DNA of 64,000 nt from NCBI RefSeq assembly GCF_046630445.1, contig NC_092335.1, positions 631,584,001 to 631,648,000 of the forward strand. Reading direction: 5' to 3'. This document shows, in pieces, positions 49,911 to 60,418 of the stretch (positions within the stretch are counted from its first letter, which is position 1; each line of letters begins with the position of its first letter). Position numbers and translations under genes: made by a program. The notes beneath the pieces were generated by a model. That model was not told where the DNA came from and did not search any database. It was given only the letters and a program-made list of their open reading frames with translations. This DNA comes from Rutidosis leptorrhynchoides. Lineage: Eukaryota; Streptophyta; Magnoliopsida; Asterales; Asteraceae.

Positions 49911-50516
49911 TTACAAAAAATTAGTGGGAAGTCTAGAGACAATCTGGGCCTTCACACCTCTAGCAATAGCAAAACCTATCCTAGTAAAAATATGAGCAGC
50001 AACACCGGCACTAATATCTTGCGCCATCGAACTCTTCTGAACCCGCTTTAGCAAAGAAACAGCCTCCTTCTCTAATTCCCCCAGGGAAGAAAATGAGAAA
50101 GGAATGAAACCATAACCAATCGCCTGACAGCTAGATTCGTACTTGACCCGCTTCCGACGAGCCGCATCAACCACAGCACGTCACCACAGCACGTCCAGGG
50201 ACAAAGTCAGAAAGCCCAGACTACGTCAAAGGAGAAGACCCTATCAAGTCAACACAAACATCTCGACCACAATCCCAGGAATAAAGTAACACATCTGCAG
50301 GTCTGAGGGCCCTGTCGTTCCCTCCAGACAGCCCAATGTCAACCTCCTTTCTCGCTGAAATCCCAATTCGATAACAAACATCAACAAGGGAATCCCGAAT
50401 AATATTATGTCGATGCTTAATACCCACCATACCAGCACAAGACACAGCGTGATCCCCGAAATATCTCCAGTAAAAACCCTTGAACAGGCAGAGCATGCCG
50501 TCGAGATAGAGAACAA
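49911..50516 (-). pseudogene. Broken reverse-transcriptase-associated plant repeat protein, C-terminal part
   Basis: On the minus strand, one frame reads GIKHRHNIIRDSLVDVCYRIGIS, then KEVDIGLSGG, then ALRPADVLLYSWD and CVDLIGSSPLT, followed by a TAG. A second frame continues DAARRKRVKYESSCQAIGYGF and ends AQIVSRLPTNFL. From memory these motifs form the end of a protein very common in plant predictions beside reverse-transcriptase ORFs; I cannot name it with certainty. Lesions are a stop where Gln is expected after SSPLT, and a 13-bp tandem duplication (cacgtcaccacag, 50175-50199) that shifts the frame. The upstream part runs into a long ATT microsatellite at 50548, so the 5' region is lost. 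Confidence 0.6.
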
Positions 50517-50547
50517 TGGAACACCTAAAAACAGTGAAATTAATGAA

Positions 50548-50692
<145 letters not shown>

Positions 50693-51720
50693 AAATTTAT
50701 CGAACTCTTAGCTTGATACATATTGAAATTAATGTATAGCTTCGACAACCCATCGTTTATATAAAAACAGTGATGTATACAAAGTTGAGTCTTAAAGACT
50801 CAAATATATAAATAATTTCTAATAAAAGCACTTAATCTAACGGAAAGAAGCATGTTATTGTTTGTCATCTTTAAATCTCTATTTGTTACGGTATAAGATT
50901 TATAAATGTAGAGCTCATCCACATCAATAAAAAAATTCCGGATCAAACACTAGAACTAGGAAAAGTGGAAAGCACAACTAAAACAGCAAAAATAAAGTAC
51001 AATACGATCAAAAAAAAAAAAAAAAATCAAACATGGTACAATTAAGTTATGGACTAGCTTTCAAACCTTCAAAAAAGATTATTTATTCATAGGTGCCCTT
51101 TTTTTATCGCTTCGTTCAGGGCACTAGAAAACTCAGGACCGGCCCTGCCCAACACATGGGGTAAAGTGTTAAATCACCATTTTCATAAAAAATCTTAAAT
51201 AAACTCCACTCAAATATTCAACGGGTCATATCTTCTCGCAACGAGTTAAATTTTTCCGGCACCATCGTTGAACTCGAAATAATTTTACGAACACAATGTC
51301 TCTAACTATAAGCAAAATGGGCACTTTTTAAAAAACGCTAAATATTTAGGGTACTTTTCATACACGTTGATTTTTCACTCGCAGGCTCCGTATTTTTCAT
51401 CTATTAACAACAAACACATATGGGTCTTATTATTATTTTTTAATTATTTAGTGATTTTTTTATACATCTCAGTAAATCTTCTACTCTTAAATCATACGAA
51501 GTGTTACTATAAGATAACCACTTAATTGCGCTAAATTTTTAAAAGTCAACAATTTCATAGCGAAACGCGGAGATGCACATATATTGTTAATTTAAAATAA
51601 CATTTAAATCTTTGACGAGTTATACCTTTTAGTTCGACTCGAGTTGCGCTTCAACGACATGATTGTTAGCCACGAAATAATTTTACAAACTAATCAAAAT
51701 AAAATACATTGAAAACCGAA
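50693..51720. other. Intergenic, no gene seen; probable Helitron-like body
   Basis: AT-rich sequence with no convincing ORF. The right part (about 51190-51720, with CGAGTTAAATTTTTCCGG and ACTCGAAATAATTTTACGA) resembles filler of non-autonomous plant Helitrons and leads into the hairpin and CTAGT end at 51721-51753. The left boundary was not found. Confidence 0.35.
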
Positions 51721-51753
51721 TCCCCGGCGCGAAGCGAGGGTTCGAAAACTAGT
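51721..51753 (+). mobile_element. Helitron-like 3' terminus (H3)
   Basis: A GC-rich core CCCCGGCGCGAAGCGAGGG followed 9 nt later by CTAGT (51749-51753), the layout of a Helitron 3' end (hairpin, then CTAG before a target T). The same core occurs in inverse orientation at 52092-52110. Confidence 0.45.
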
Positions 51754-52625
51754 TACGTATGTAAGTTTCAACTCTTCTTTATCACACAGTTTTTAATAAG
51801 TAAATAGAATCTAATTACTTAAATTTAAATATAAATTACATTTATAATTAACTAACTCGAGTAACAAAGTTTTTGTTTGCATTATTTACTTTGTACATAA
51901 TATAATACTCCGTAATATATGTAAGTGATTTATAACATACATAATATTCTATTACCGATAATAATAAGATATTATATTTATAATTTATTTTCATTATAAT
52001 TAGATTTTAAATTATAATATAATATCAGAATCAGATTACGCACATATATACATATATAGATGGTATATATAGATATATACTAGTTGTGGAGCCCTCGCTT
52101 CGCGCCGGGGGCTCCGTTTTGAATGCGAGTTAAAAAAAAAAGTCTTGATCTATTTTGTAAAAAAGAATTTTTTTTCGACATCTAACATTGAAGGGTTGTT
52201 CCTTTTGTGAAAGTTGTTTTTTTTTTTAAGTCAGTTGATCTATTTTGTAAAAAAGAATGTTTTTCGACATCTATTGGTAGCAATGAAGGGTTGTTCATTT
52301 TATGAAAGTCGTCTCTTTTAGACCATTTGTAATGGTTGGGTGTGTTGTGGGGTGGTGTTGTGAATTTTTTGATGATTAGGATGTGTTGTGGGAGAGAGTG
52401 GAGTAGTTGTGGTGTTGAAAGTTGGTGTTGTGGGTTTGTGTTGTGGTAGTGAAATGTTGATGTGGCATTTTAATTTTCTTTTTATGTATTTTTATTGGTT
52501 TTATTCATTTTATTGTAGCACTCAAATATAAAAAAAGACGGAATAACGTAAATAATTAAAAGTCCTAAACATACCATTATTTAAAAAAATTACATACTTA
52601 AAAGTCCTAAAAACATAAATTAAAT

Positions 52626-53574
52626 TCATAAAAAAAATACGGAACAACATAAATAGAATCTATTTTCGGGGTTACGGTCGATGTTCATGTCGTCTTTCAT
52701 CATGTCTCGAACATATTTTTTTAGATTTTCAAGACGAATCACGTCATCCGGATCTTCCATCGTAGCCGAAGATCTCCCCAACAAATCAACTTGTGTGAGT
52801 GCGGTTTGCATAGTGCAAAACTTGTTGAAGTTGGATATCGCACTCGTCTTCTCTTCCGCCACATGTTCCCACTTGTCCATAAACGACCCTATCCTTGACG
52901 AATTCGAACTTCTACCCCGAGAAGACCCCCCCGCGTCCGAAGATTCCGAATTTTTTTGAGCTTTCTTTGCTTTATTTCGTCCCATTGGACGCGGCATCGG
53001 AATGTCCCCAAACAACTCCGCCTTAAAGTCTTGTGATAGGCTAACCGGGTCTCCTTGACTTTCACCAATACCCGTCATATCCACACGATACCCTGTTTCA
53101 CCTTCACCTTGAGCTTGAGCTCTAGCAACCGGATCATTTGGAATGATCCACTTCGGATGTTCTTTCAAGAAAAAAAAGCCGTCCTTGTTAATAAAGTTTT
53201 TGGTGTATCGATCATAGTAAGCTTGCAACGCGTTTTGGTAAACATCATCGTCATTTGCCCCACTACGCCAATGATCCTTAATGTCTTGATAAATTGGCAA
53301 AAACTCGCTACACGATTTGTTTAAATCACGCCACTTTGAAGACATTGAATCTTCGTTTCGTACCCATCCAAATTCGTTGTTATTGAACTTTTCCATCGCC
53401 CTTCCCCAAAAACTACCCCTTTTTTGTGATCTCCAAACTATAGGATTGTCCGAGGTATCACAAAAACACTCGGCTAACCATAAAAGCTCCTTTTGTGACC
53501 ATCCCCTCGCGTTCTTTTTTGTCGGTTCTTCTACCTCTTTACCTACAATATATACAAATTGTATTACGTATTAG

Positions 53575-53668
<94 letters not shown>

Positions 53669-53765
53669 TATGTATGTAACAGTAGGTTAAAATAATTATA
53701 TATTACTTATAATACATATTAAATATAAATGTAAATATATATATATATAAATATAGCAACAGTAG

Positions 53766-53800
<35 letters not shown>

Positions 53801-54282
53801 AATATACCTTTGTGCTTTCTTGAGTGTTTTCGAGCGACCCGTCGTTGTGGTTCTTCCGATTGAGATTGAGATTGAGATTGAGATTGAGATTGCGATTGAG
53901 ATTGTTGCGCTTGAGATTGAGTTTGGAACATTTGTTGTTGTTGCGATTGAAACACTTGTTGTTGGTTTGGAAACAATTGTTGTTGGTTTTGAAACATTTG
54001 TTGTTGTTGTTGAAAAAATGTCCATTGTTGTTGTTGTTCTAACGTTAGTGGTGGCAAGGGTGGTTGTTGTTGTTGTTGTTGATTTAACCCGAACAAATTT
54101 CGAGTTACATGAGCGTATTGTTGTGGTCTTGGCGTGAGTATTGGTTGGTTTGCGATTCCGGGTTGGTTAGCACTCCCGTACACCAAAAGATTAGAAAACG
54201 GACGGGTATTGGAGAGTGGTGTTGCGGTTTGTTCGTGATCTTGGTTTCGTGGAGTGATTGGTGTGTTTGGAGTGTTAGACAT
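52626..54282 (-). CDS. Harbinger ORF1: Myb/SANT-like, NAM-associated protein (2 exons, about 463 aa)
   Basis: Exon 1 is 54282-53808 and exon 2 is 53542-52626 (minus strand). The intron 53807-53543 has GT...AG ends and holds TA repeats; joining keeps the frame at a split Gly codon. Exon 1 starts MSNTPNTPITPRNQD and is Gln-rich (about 70-145), with a QS repeat produced by a gattga minisatellite. Exon 2 opens with a SANT/trihelix-like domain (WSQKELLWLAECFC, IVWRSQKRGSFWGRAMEKFN; about 170-245), followed by a linker and the NAM-associated region (MPRPMGRNKAKKAQK, then a helical end). In the family, ORF1 binds the element ends and helps bring the DDE transposase to the nucleus. No transposase is encoded here, so any mobility needs a partner. 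A TATA-like box lies near 54371-54380. No lesion is visible. Confidence 0.8.
53581..53662. repeat. (TA)n microsatellite in Harbinger ORF1 intron
   Basis: About 40 uninterrupted TA units. A second, shorter TA run lies at 53769-53796 in the same intron. Confidence 0.95.
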
Positions 54283-54836
54283 TTTGATAAATTTGTAAGA
54301 AGATTAGAGTGTTTATGAGATATTTTGTAGAATATTGTGTGTATGTATTTGAGGTTTGGTAGTGTAGTGTTTATATAATAACAAAAAAAAAGGTAAGTTT
54401 TTTTTTAATAGCCGTTACAATTCAAACGGTTGGATTGACCAACGAATCACAAGACAACACGTGGCTACAACACACGTTTTCTCACCCGTTGGAAGGCTCC
54501 CAAAGGCCTCGAAAACGCCGCCCGGAAACGCCTTGTTACGGCGGTTTCTGGCGTTTTTGACTGTCCAAATCAGCCGGCAACGGCGTTGCCGATGGCTGTT
54601 ACGAATGGTCTTATAGTTGAGGAAGAAAAGAGAGAAAAAAAAAGTTAGTTGATTTTTTTGTAAAAAAGTATTTTTTTTTTCGACATCTTTTGGTAATATT
54701 GAAGGGTTGATTCTTTTACGAAAGTTGCTTATTTTATCGTTGAGGACAAAAAAAAGGCGAAATGACGAAAATACCCCTAATTACTATTGATGAATAGTGA
54801 AACAGTGTTTTGTCTATTAGTATATACTAGTTGTGG

Positions 54837-55282
54837 AGCCCTCGCTTAGCGCCGGGGGCTCCGTTTTGAATGCGAGTTAAAAAAAAGTCTTGATCTATTT
54901 TGTAAAAAAGAATATTTTTTTCGACATTTAACATTGAAGGGTTGTTTCTTTTGTGAAAGTTGCTTCTTTTAGCGTTTTTTTAAGGTTAGTTGATCTATTT
55001 TGTAAAAAAGAATGTTTTTCGACATCTTTTGGCAGTATTGAAGGGTTGTTCATTTTATGAAAGTTGCCTCTTTTATTGTTGAGGAAGAAAAGAGAGAAGG
55101 AAAAAAAAAAAAAAAAGTTACTAGTAGTTGATTTTTTTAAAAAAAGAATTTTTTTCGACATGTTTTGGTAACATTGAAGGGTTGGTTCTTTTACGAAAGT
55201 TGATTCTTTTATCGTTGGGAACAAAAAAAAATGACGAAAATACCCCTGATTACTATTGGTGAATAATGAGTGTTTTGTTAGT
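54837..55282 (-). mobile_element. Helitron-like unit H2, adjoining the ATL gene
   Basis: A second copy of the H1 sequence in the same orientation, head to tail with it: CTAG at 54837-54840 (minus), the GGAGCCC/GGGCTCC hairpin and three internal units of about 90 bp. It lacks the Harbinger insertion. Its right end falls about 145 bp before the ATG of the RING gene, so it lies in that gene's promoter or 5' UTR region. Confidence 0.45.
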
Positions 55283-55425
55283 ATATATATAAATAAATAT
55301 AAATATAAATATAAATAAATTTACATACAGACCACTACTTAAATACTCTAAAAATTAAAGAAGTAAACACCAACCTCACTCCATTTCCTTTCATACACCG
55401 CTTACTCATTCCACCACCTGAAACA

Positions 55426-56193
55426 ATGTCCACTCCACCACCACCGTCGCCAGATTCCGCCACCTCCCTCACTCGTATCATCCGTACAACGCTCTCATAC
55501 AACACAAACCTCATGCTCGCAGCAATCATCTCTCTCCTTCTCGTCATCCTCTTCGTCCTGCTCCTCCATCTCTACACTCGCTGGTTCCTACTCCAATCAC
55601 GCCGCCGTAGCCGCCGTTCCGTCACCGTTCCACACGTCATCGGATCGCGACTCCATCACCGCTTCACGATCATCGACACAAGTAATTCCGATCACAATCA
55701 TTCAAATTCAAAGCTAGGGCTTCCGTTTTCAATCATCGCATCGTTACCGTTATTCGTTTACAATTGCGACGATAATGATCGTGATTACGAATTAGAATGT
55801 GCGATTTGTTTGAGTTTATTTGAAGATGAAGAAATTGGAAGGAAATTACCTGATTGTGGACATGCATTTCACGTTGAATGTATTGATATGTGGTTGTATT
55901 CACATTCAACGTGTCCGATTTGTCGTGCATCGATTCAGTGTAATAATCATAGTCGTAAAACCGATCAATTAGAAATTGAAATAACCGATTCCGAGTTGAA
56001 TTTAACCGAATCGACAAATAATAATGAAATTGTTCAGATTACGGAGATTGATCATGAAACGGCGAATGTTGCTGAAGAAAACGACATTTCTTCGATAGGA
56101 GAATCGTTTCGAAAGTTGTTGAATAATAGTAACAGATCTGGAGGTAAAATTCATCCGTCGGTAAATGTTAGTGACGGTGAGTTGGAGGCTTGA
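55426..56193 (+). CDS. ATL-type RING-H2 E3 ubiquitin ligase (255 aa)
   Basis: An intronless plant gene. An N-terminal Pro/Ser stretch is followed by one transmembrane helix (about 28-50, [22 protein letters not shown]), a basic segment (RRRSRR), a GLD-like region (about 97-112, [16 protein letters not shown]) and a RING-H2 finger at 125-166 with spacing C-x2-C-x15-C-x1-H-x2-H-x2-C-x10-C-x2-C, including Pro after the sixth ligand pair and Trp155. The acidic C-terminal tail (about 180-255) is low complexity. The single helix, GLD region and RING-H2 in this order define the ATL family, membrane-anchored E3 ligases that are often stress- or elicitor-responsive. All eight zinc ligands are present and the length is normal. 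The start is chosen because the helix follows closely and upstream codons are not open. Transposon-derived DNA lies immediately upstream. Confidence 0.95.
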   Translation: MSTPPPPSPDSATSLTRIIRTTLSYNTNLMLAAIISLLLVILFVLLLHLYTRWFLLQSRRRSRRSVTVPHVIGSRLHHRFTIIDTSNSDHNHSNSKLGLPFSIIASLPLFVYNCDDNDRDYELECAICLSLFEDEEIGRKLPDCGHAFHVECIDMWLYSHSTCPICRASIQCNNHSRKTDQLEIEITDSELNLTESTNNNEIVQITEIDHETANVAEENDISSIGESFRKLLNNSNRSGGKIHPSVNVSDGELEA

Positions 56194-57552
56194 TGTTTAA
56201 AGAACTAAGTTTAATAATCGTATAATTAATGTACGTTACTTGACGAAAAAAAATTGTATAAAAATGTTTAGTGAACATGAAAATTTTGGGAAGAAGAAAT
56301 TACATAGTCGTTTTACTATGTGCGAAATTTTTCATTTTTTAATTACAATCATTCTAATTACTTTTGAATCATGTTACAGTCATAGTCCTTTACGTGTTAT
56401 ACTCAAGGTCCTTTACGTTCATTATCGTTAGTATTCTCTGTTAACTAGTGTCATGTGGAGAGTTTAGTTGGTCAAAAACGGATTGAAAATGCCTAGAACA
56501 CGGTCCGACCTGAGCCGAGATCACCATCGGTCTAAACGATTATTGTCCAAAAACTGCCTCTATAAACATATCACACTTATTATTATTTTTGTTAGGATTC
56601 CTTCTAACGACAAATTTTGAAGTTGTCGTTAAAGTAAATAAATGAAGTATATTGTAATTTGTACACATGAATAAACATCACTGAAAAGTCAATATTAATC
56701 GTTATGTACTACACTTATGCATGTTAATAATAACACTAACGCTAGTTACTTCGACTGATAATAAAAGGTTGTCTGTAAAGCTTCTCTTAGAGTAAAATAT
56801 GTAGATTCAATTTCTTACGAGATGATTTAATTCCCTTAAATCCAATTAAACATAAAGTGGAAAATGGGCTTGAGATAAAGTTATGGCAATATAATGGGCT
56901 TTAGATAAACATTTCTATGAACAATTCAATCAATTATACCAATATGGTGTCCGATAAATTTGCTACAATGGAAGTTGTATTTGGAGGTGGATTAGGGATC
57001 AAATTGTAGGCAGGAATGAACAGAGTATCTCTGATATTGTTAATATAATTCAGAATAATTCATTATCATTTGCGAATGATTAATTATCAGTGTTGTAAAA
57101 AAGGGTTGAGACGATCGTCGCAACGAATGTCACAACGAATTTATTAGTGTACCGTCGCAACGGATCTAAAATTGAGTAAAAGAGGGTCAACAATTAAATA
57201 ACGATCAACAACGGTAAAAAGCGGTTAACAACAGTAAAAAAAACTGTCAAAATGCTAAAAAACGGTCGATCCGATATGGGGCCGAGACAGGGTTGAGAGG
57301 AATGTTGACAAATGTTAACTTTTTTATATATATTACAAACATAAATATTTCAAATTAAAGGCAAATATATATGTTTAATTTGAAATATTTATGTTTGAAA
57401 TGAATATGTTTGAAACATCGATATAAGAATTCAACGTTGGTCAACATCCGTTTTGACCCCTATTGACTGTTCTGACGCTCCAAGGTCTCGACCTTCTCGA
57501 TCTCTTCTCACGTTTTTTTCAACCTTGTTTGTTATTGGTCTAGTGGGAATAA
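56194..57552. other. 3' flank of ATL gene and intergenic region
   Basis: No supported gene. The first about 100 bp would hold the ATL 3' UTR. Around 57110-57300 there are GTCGCAACG and GGTCAACAA type repeats, and 57336-57397 is a perfect hairpin. The 63-codon frame at 56240 has no features of a gene. Confidence 0.6.
57336..57397. repeat. Perfect 24-bp inverted repeat (hairpin)
   Basis: Arms 57336-57359 and 57374-57397 are exact reverse complements with a 14-nt spacer. No target duplication was found that would mark it as a MITE. Confidence 0.8.
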
Positions 57553-58391
57553 TGTGACGATCGCTCCAAATCCATATGGACAATACGTCATTCATTGATT
57601 TCATTGCGAGGTATTTGACCTCTATATGATACGTTTTGTAAACATTGCATTCTTTTGAAAAGGCACACCATAAATGAATATTTAAATCAAAGGTTTTTAA
57701 CATCTGATGATTTCTACATATAGACAATCACTGTAAATAATAGTTTACAATAGTACTTCCGTTGACAGTACAGTCAAAATAAGATACATGGTGATGATTT
57801 GGTGAATGCAACGTTTCCTTGAAAAATATGCCATGTATGACTCCATGCACATAGCTTGTCTAACATATAAGCAAACAGCGGAAGACTTCTAGGAGACCTG
57901 AGAATAAACATGCTAACAAGTGTCAACACGAAGGTTGGTGAGTTCATAGTTTTAATGTTTCGTATAATCTGTATATAAAGATGGATCACAAGATTTCAGT
58001 TGTTTCATCCAGAAACGTTTATCAAAATATTCTATAAAAGTGGATCACAAGATTTCAGTTGTTTCATCCAGAAACGTTTATCAAAAATATTCTACGAAAT
58101 TGAGCACCATGGTAACTAAACTTTAACGTATATATAATTTGTACCCTTTGTATAATCATCTTAATAATACACGCAAACCAACGTGTACGCTTCTCAAATA
58201 GCATACGTCCGTTAAAAGGCTAGTGCTCTAGCTCGGACGGGGATATCAAGCCCTATGGATCCATATATAACTACTCGCGCCCACCAGTTCTTATAACCGG
58301 CAGTTACTAGTTACCAAAGCTAAGGGATTTTCGGTTTAAACTCAGTGTAGAATTTAGTATGTACTTGTATCCATTGCGTTTAAAATAAAGT

Positions 58392-58850
58392 GCATGTATT
58401 CTCAGCCCAAAAATATATATTGCAAAAGCAATTAAAAAGGGAGCAATGAAACTCACACATATAAATATTGTATATCGGTTAATAAAGCATTTGCATGTAT
58501 TCTCAGCCCAAAAATGTAGAGAGTAAAAGGGATCATATGAAACTCACACAAAATCAGTTTTAGTATTTGTATCCATTTAGTAAAACAATTTATAAAACTG
58601 CGCATGTATTCTCAGCCCAAAAATATATGTAAAAAGGGATCAAATGAACTCACTCAAATCAGTTTTAGTTTTTGTATTCATTTTATAAAACAGTGCATGT
58701 ATTCTCAGCCCAAAAATATGTATAAAAAGGGATCAATGAAACTCACGCATATAAATCTAGTATTTTCAGTATTTATAAACAGTCGCATGTATTCTCAGCC
58801 CAAAAATATATTGAGTAAAAGGGATCATATGAAACTCACTGTTTAATATT
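58392..58850 (-). repeat. Five tandem about-100-bp modules in solo LTR E
   Basis: Units start at 58392, 58493, 58602, 58695 and 58795 with gcatgtattctcagcccaaa and continue to gaaactcac. On the minus strand each reads GTGAGTTTC...TTTTTGGGCTGAGAATACATGC. The same module occurs once in the LTRs of A/B, C and D. The 80-codon frame at 58604 is a by-product. Confidence 0.85.
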
Positions 58851-59101
58851 GATATACAATATTGCAGGAAAGCACGTAGACGCATCGGAGATGATAAACA
58901 CGAGGTTTGCTTCACAAAAATACCCCCGAACATTACCCATAACCTCCTTGGTAATAACCCATATTTTCCTTAGCTCTAGCTCGCTCGGAAACTCATTTTG
59001 AAAGTGACACGCTCAAGACCTCGTCGTAGTATTTTATGTATAATATTAATACTACTAATAATAATAATAAGATTAATAATAATATTAATCTTAATAATAA
59101 C

Positions 59102-59148
<47 letters not shown>

Positions 59149-59238
59149 CGGAGTAATATATGTGTGTGTGTTTTTTTTTTCTTTCTTTACTCGGCAGAAA
59201 ATGTTGCAATTTATAGAACCTGGCCTGAAATCTGGAGT

Positions 59239-59284
59239 CATGCGACTCGCATGGAAATGGCCTTCTGGCCATGCGACTCGCATG
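59239..59284. repeat. Two identical 15-bp palindromes
   Basis: CATGCGACTCGCATG at 59239-59253 and again at 59270-59284, each self-complementary around a central C, separated by 16 bp that include ATGGCCTTCTGGCC. Confidence 0.85.
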
Positions 59285-59571
59285 AGGACCAGGGACAGCT
59301 CACATTGTTTTGGCTCCTAGCTTGTCGACATAATATAAAATAAATATAAATATAATATATATAATTTAAATTAATTAATTATATATTATATTAAATTCAC
59401 GTGCATAGTTGACTTGTAATTTTTGTTCCGATAAGTCGTACGTTGTCACTCGACTTATGTCCCGGTTCCGGTTTTTCGAACGCCCTTTCGTACGCTGAGA
59501 AAACTTGTACTTTACGTTTCGTGAATCGTACCTTTGTCAAAATATAGTCTTAAATCATCCATAAAATATAC

Positions 59572-59695
59572 CACTGTAGCAAAGTTACTGTAGCAAAGTC
59601 AATTTTTACTGTAGCAATTCACTGTAGCAAAGTCAATTTCACTGTAGCAAATAGTGATTTTCAAAAACACTGTAGCATTTTGGGTACTGTAGCAA
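59572..59695. repeat. Cluster of seven ACTGTAGCA motifs
   Basis: Seven copies of ACTGTAGCA in about 120 bp, four of them followed by AA(A)GT or AATT. Spacing is irregular (13-29 nt), so it is a motif cluster more than a strict tandem array. Confidence 0.8.
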
Positions 59696-60204
59696 TTTGA
59701 AATGTTACTATCGTTTACTAAATAACTTGAAATTATATATATGTATATATCTTTTTAATATATATAAATCAGTTTTTAAATACACATTGAAAGTTATTTA
59801 TAAATAAATTTTAATAATAAATATTTCAACTTATCATATATATTCAAATAGATATTTAAACCAATAAGTTTAATGTACGGTATCAAATAATTAATACATT
59901 GTTACCTTTTCAAGTTATAGTATATATGTATCTATTTACATATAATTGTTCGCGAATCGTCGAAAATAACCGAAGGGTATTTAAATATATAAAAGTAGTT
60001 CAAAAATTTTGAGATTCAGTTTTACAGACTTTGCTTATCGTGTCGAAAATGTTAATCATACAAAGATTAAGTTTAAATTTGGTCAAAAATTTCCGGGTCA
60101 TCACAAATAAAGATACTTATTTTTTAAGTGATAATCACACTTACATTGATAGTAAACGTTTACCTTCGATTCGTATGAAGACAAGATGAATTAAGTTGCT
60201 TTTG

Positions 60205-60306
60205 ATCCGCAATATTCTTGCAGGGTTGGATCGGTTAATCATGTAATGTTTGAATGTTCTGTTGCGAAGGATTTGTGGAGGAGAGTAATGGTATGGTTAA
60301 ATGTAA
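60205..60306 (+). pseudogene. LINE reverse-transcriptase zinc-binding (zf-RVT) remnant
   Basis: A short open segment reads YSCRVGSVNHVMFECSVAKDL and then WRRVMVWL, matching the zinc-binding region found after the reverse transcriptase of plant LINEs (Cys, His, Cys with a following W-RR). No upstream reverse transcriptase or downstream poly(A) is recognisable. The solo LTR E lies just left. Confidence 0.6.
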
Positions 60307-60314
60307 AAGTTACA

Positions 60315-60418
60315 ACCATTCAGGCTTGCCTGAGTGGCCACCGAGTTGCCCAATGAAGCACAACACCCGGGTTAAATTCCTGGCTATGTCAAATTGTTCA
60401 AAAAGGGAGTGTGACTAG
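60315..60418 (+). mobile_element. tRNA-derived SINE, 5' half
   Basis: An A-box-like GCCTGAGTGGCC and a B-box-like CCGGGTTAAATTCCTGG at tRNA-like spacing, followed by body sequence. It is interrupted at 60418 by solo LTR F and continues at 63868. Confidence 0.55.

Larger units (their letters stand above)
52321..54610 (-). mobile_element. PIF/Harbinger element with ORF1 only
   Basis: A 2290-bp element flanked by TTA duplications (52318-52320 and 54611-54613). Terminal inverted repeats begin GACCATTTGTAATGG on the left and GACCATTCGTAACAG on the right (read inward). TTA target sites and a Myb-like ORF1 with a NAM-associated C-terminus are characteristic of PIF/Harbinger. No DDE transposase frame exists within it. 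The uninterrupted target is seen in H2 near 55072-55080. Confidence 0.8.
52080..54835 (-). mobile_element. Helitron-like unit H1, interrupted by a Harbinger element
   Basis: Minus orientation. The 3' end reads CTAG at 52080-52083 on the minus strand, with the hairpin arms GGAGCCC (52088-52094) and GGGCTCC (52109-52115). Its own sequence is 52080-52320 plus 54614-54835 and contains about three copies of a unit of about 90 bp (gatctattttgtaaaaaag, then cgacatct, then tgaagggttg). It is non-autonomous. The 5' end does not show a clean TC, so assignment to Helitrons is tentative. Confidence 0.45.
57553..60105 (-). mobile_element. Solo LTR E (2553 bp), related to C/D-type LTRs
   Basis: Minus orientation, ending tcatcaca on the plus strand (minus TGTGATGACCCGG) with its other end TGTGACGATCG. 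The 5-bp target duplication aataa is perfect (57548-57552 and 60106-60110). Its terminal 150 bp on each side match the C and D LTRs. No interior or second LTR is present, so it is a recombination product. It contains five tandem modules (58392-58850), an AAT microsatellite (59101-59150), two identical palindromes (59239-59284) and a CTGTAGCA cluster (59572-59695). Confidence 0.9.

Noticed and set aside
53766..54137. Plus-strand frames opposite Harbinger ORF1 exon 1
   Set aside because: Shadow of the Gln-rich exon and TA repeats on the other strand.
56240..56431. 63-codon frame downstream of the ATL gene
   Set aside because: Low-complexity AT-rich sequence in the probable 3' UTR or flank, with no conserved features.
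57105..57545. Possible terminal inverted repeats (gttgtaaaaaagggttgag against the complement of the end near 57525)
   Set aside because: The similarity is weak and interrupted, and no target duplication could be found, so I do not call an element.
58392..58850. CRISPR-like appearance of regularly spaced repeats
   Set aside because: The repeat units are imperfect tandem modules of about 100 bp in a plant LTR, without unique spacers or cas genes.
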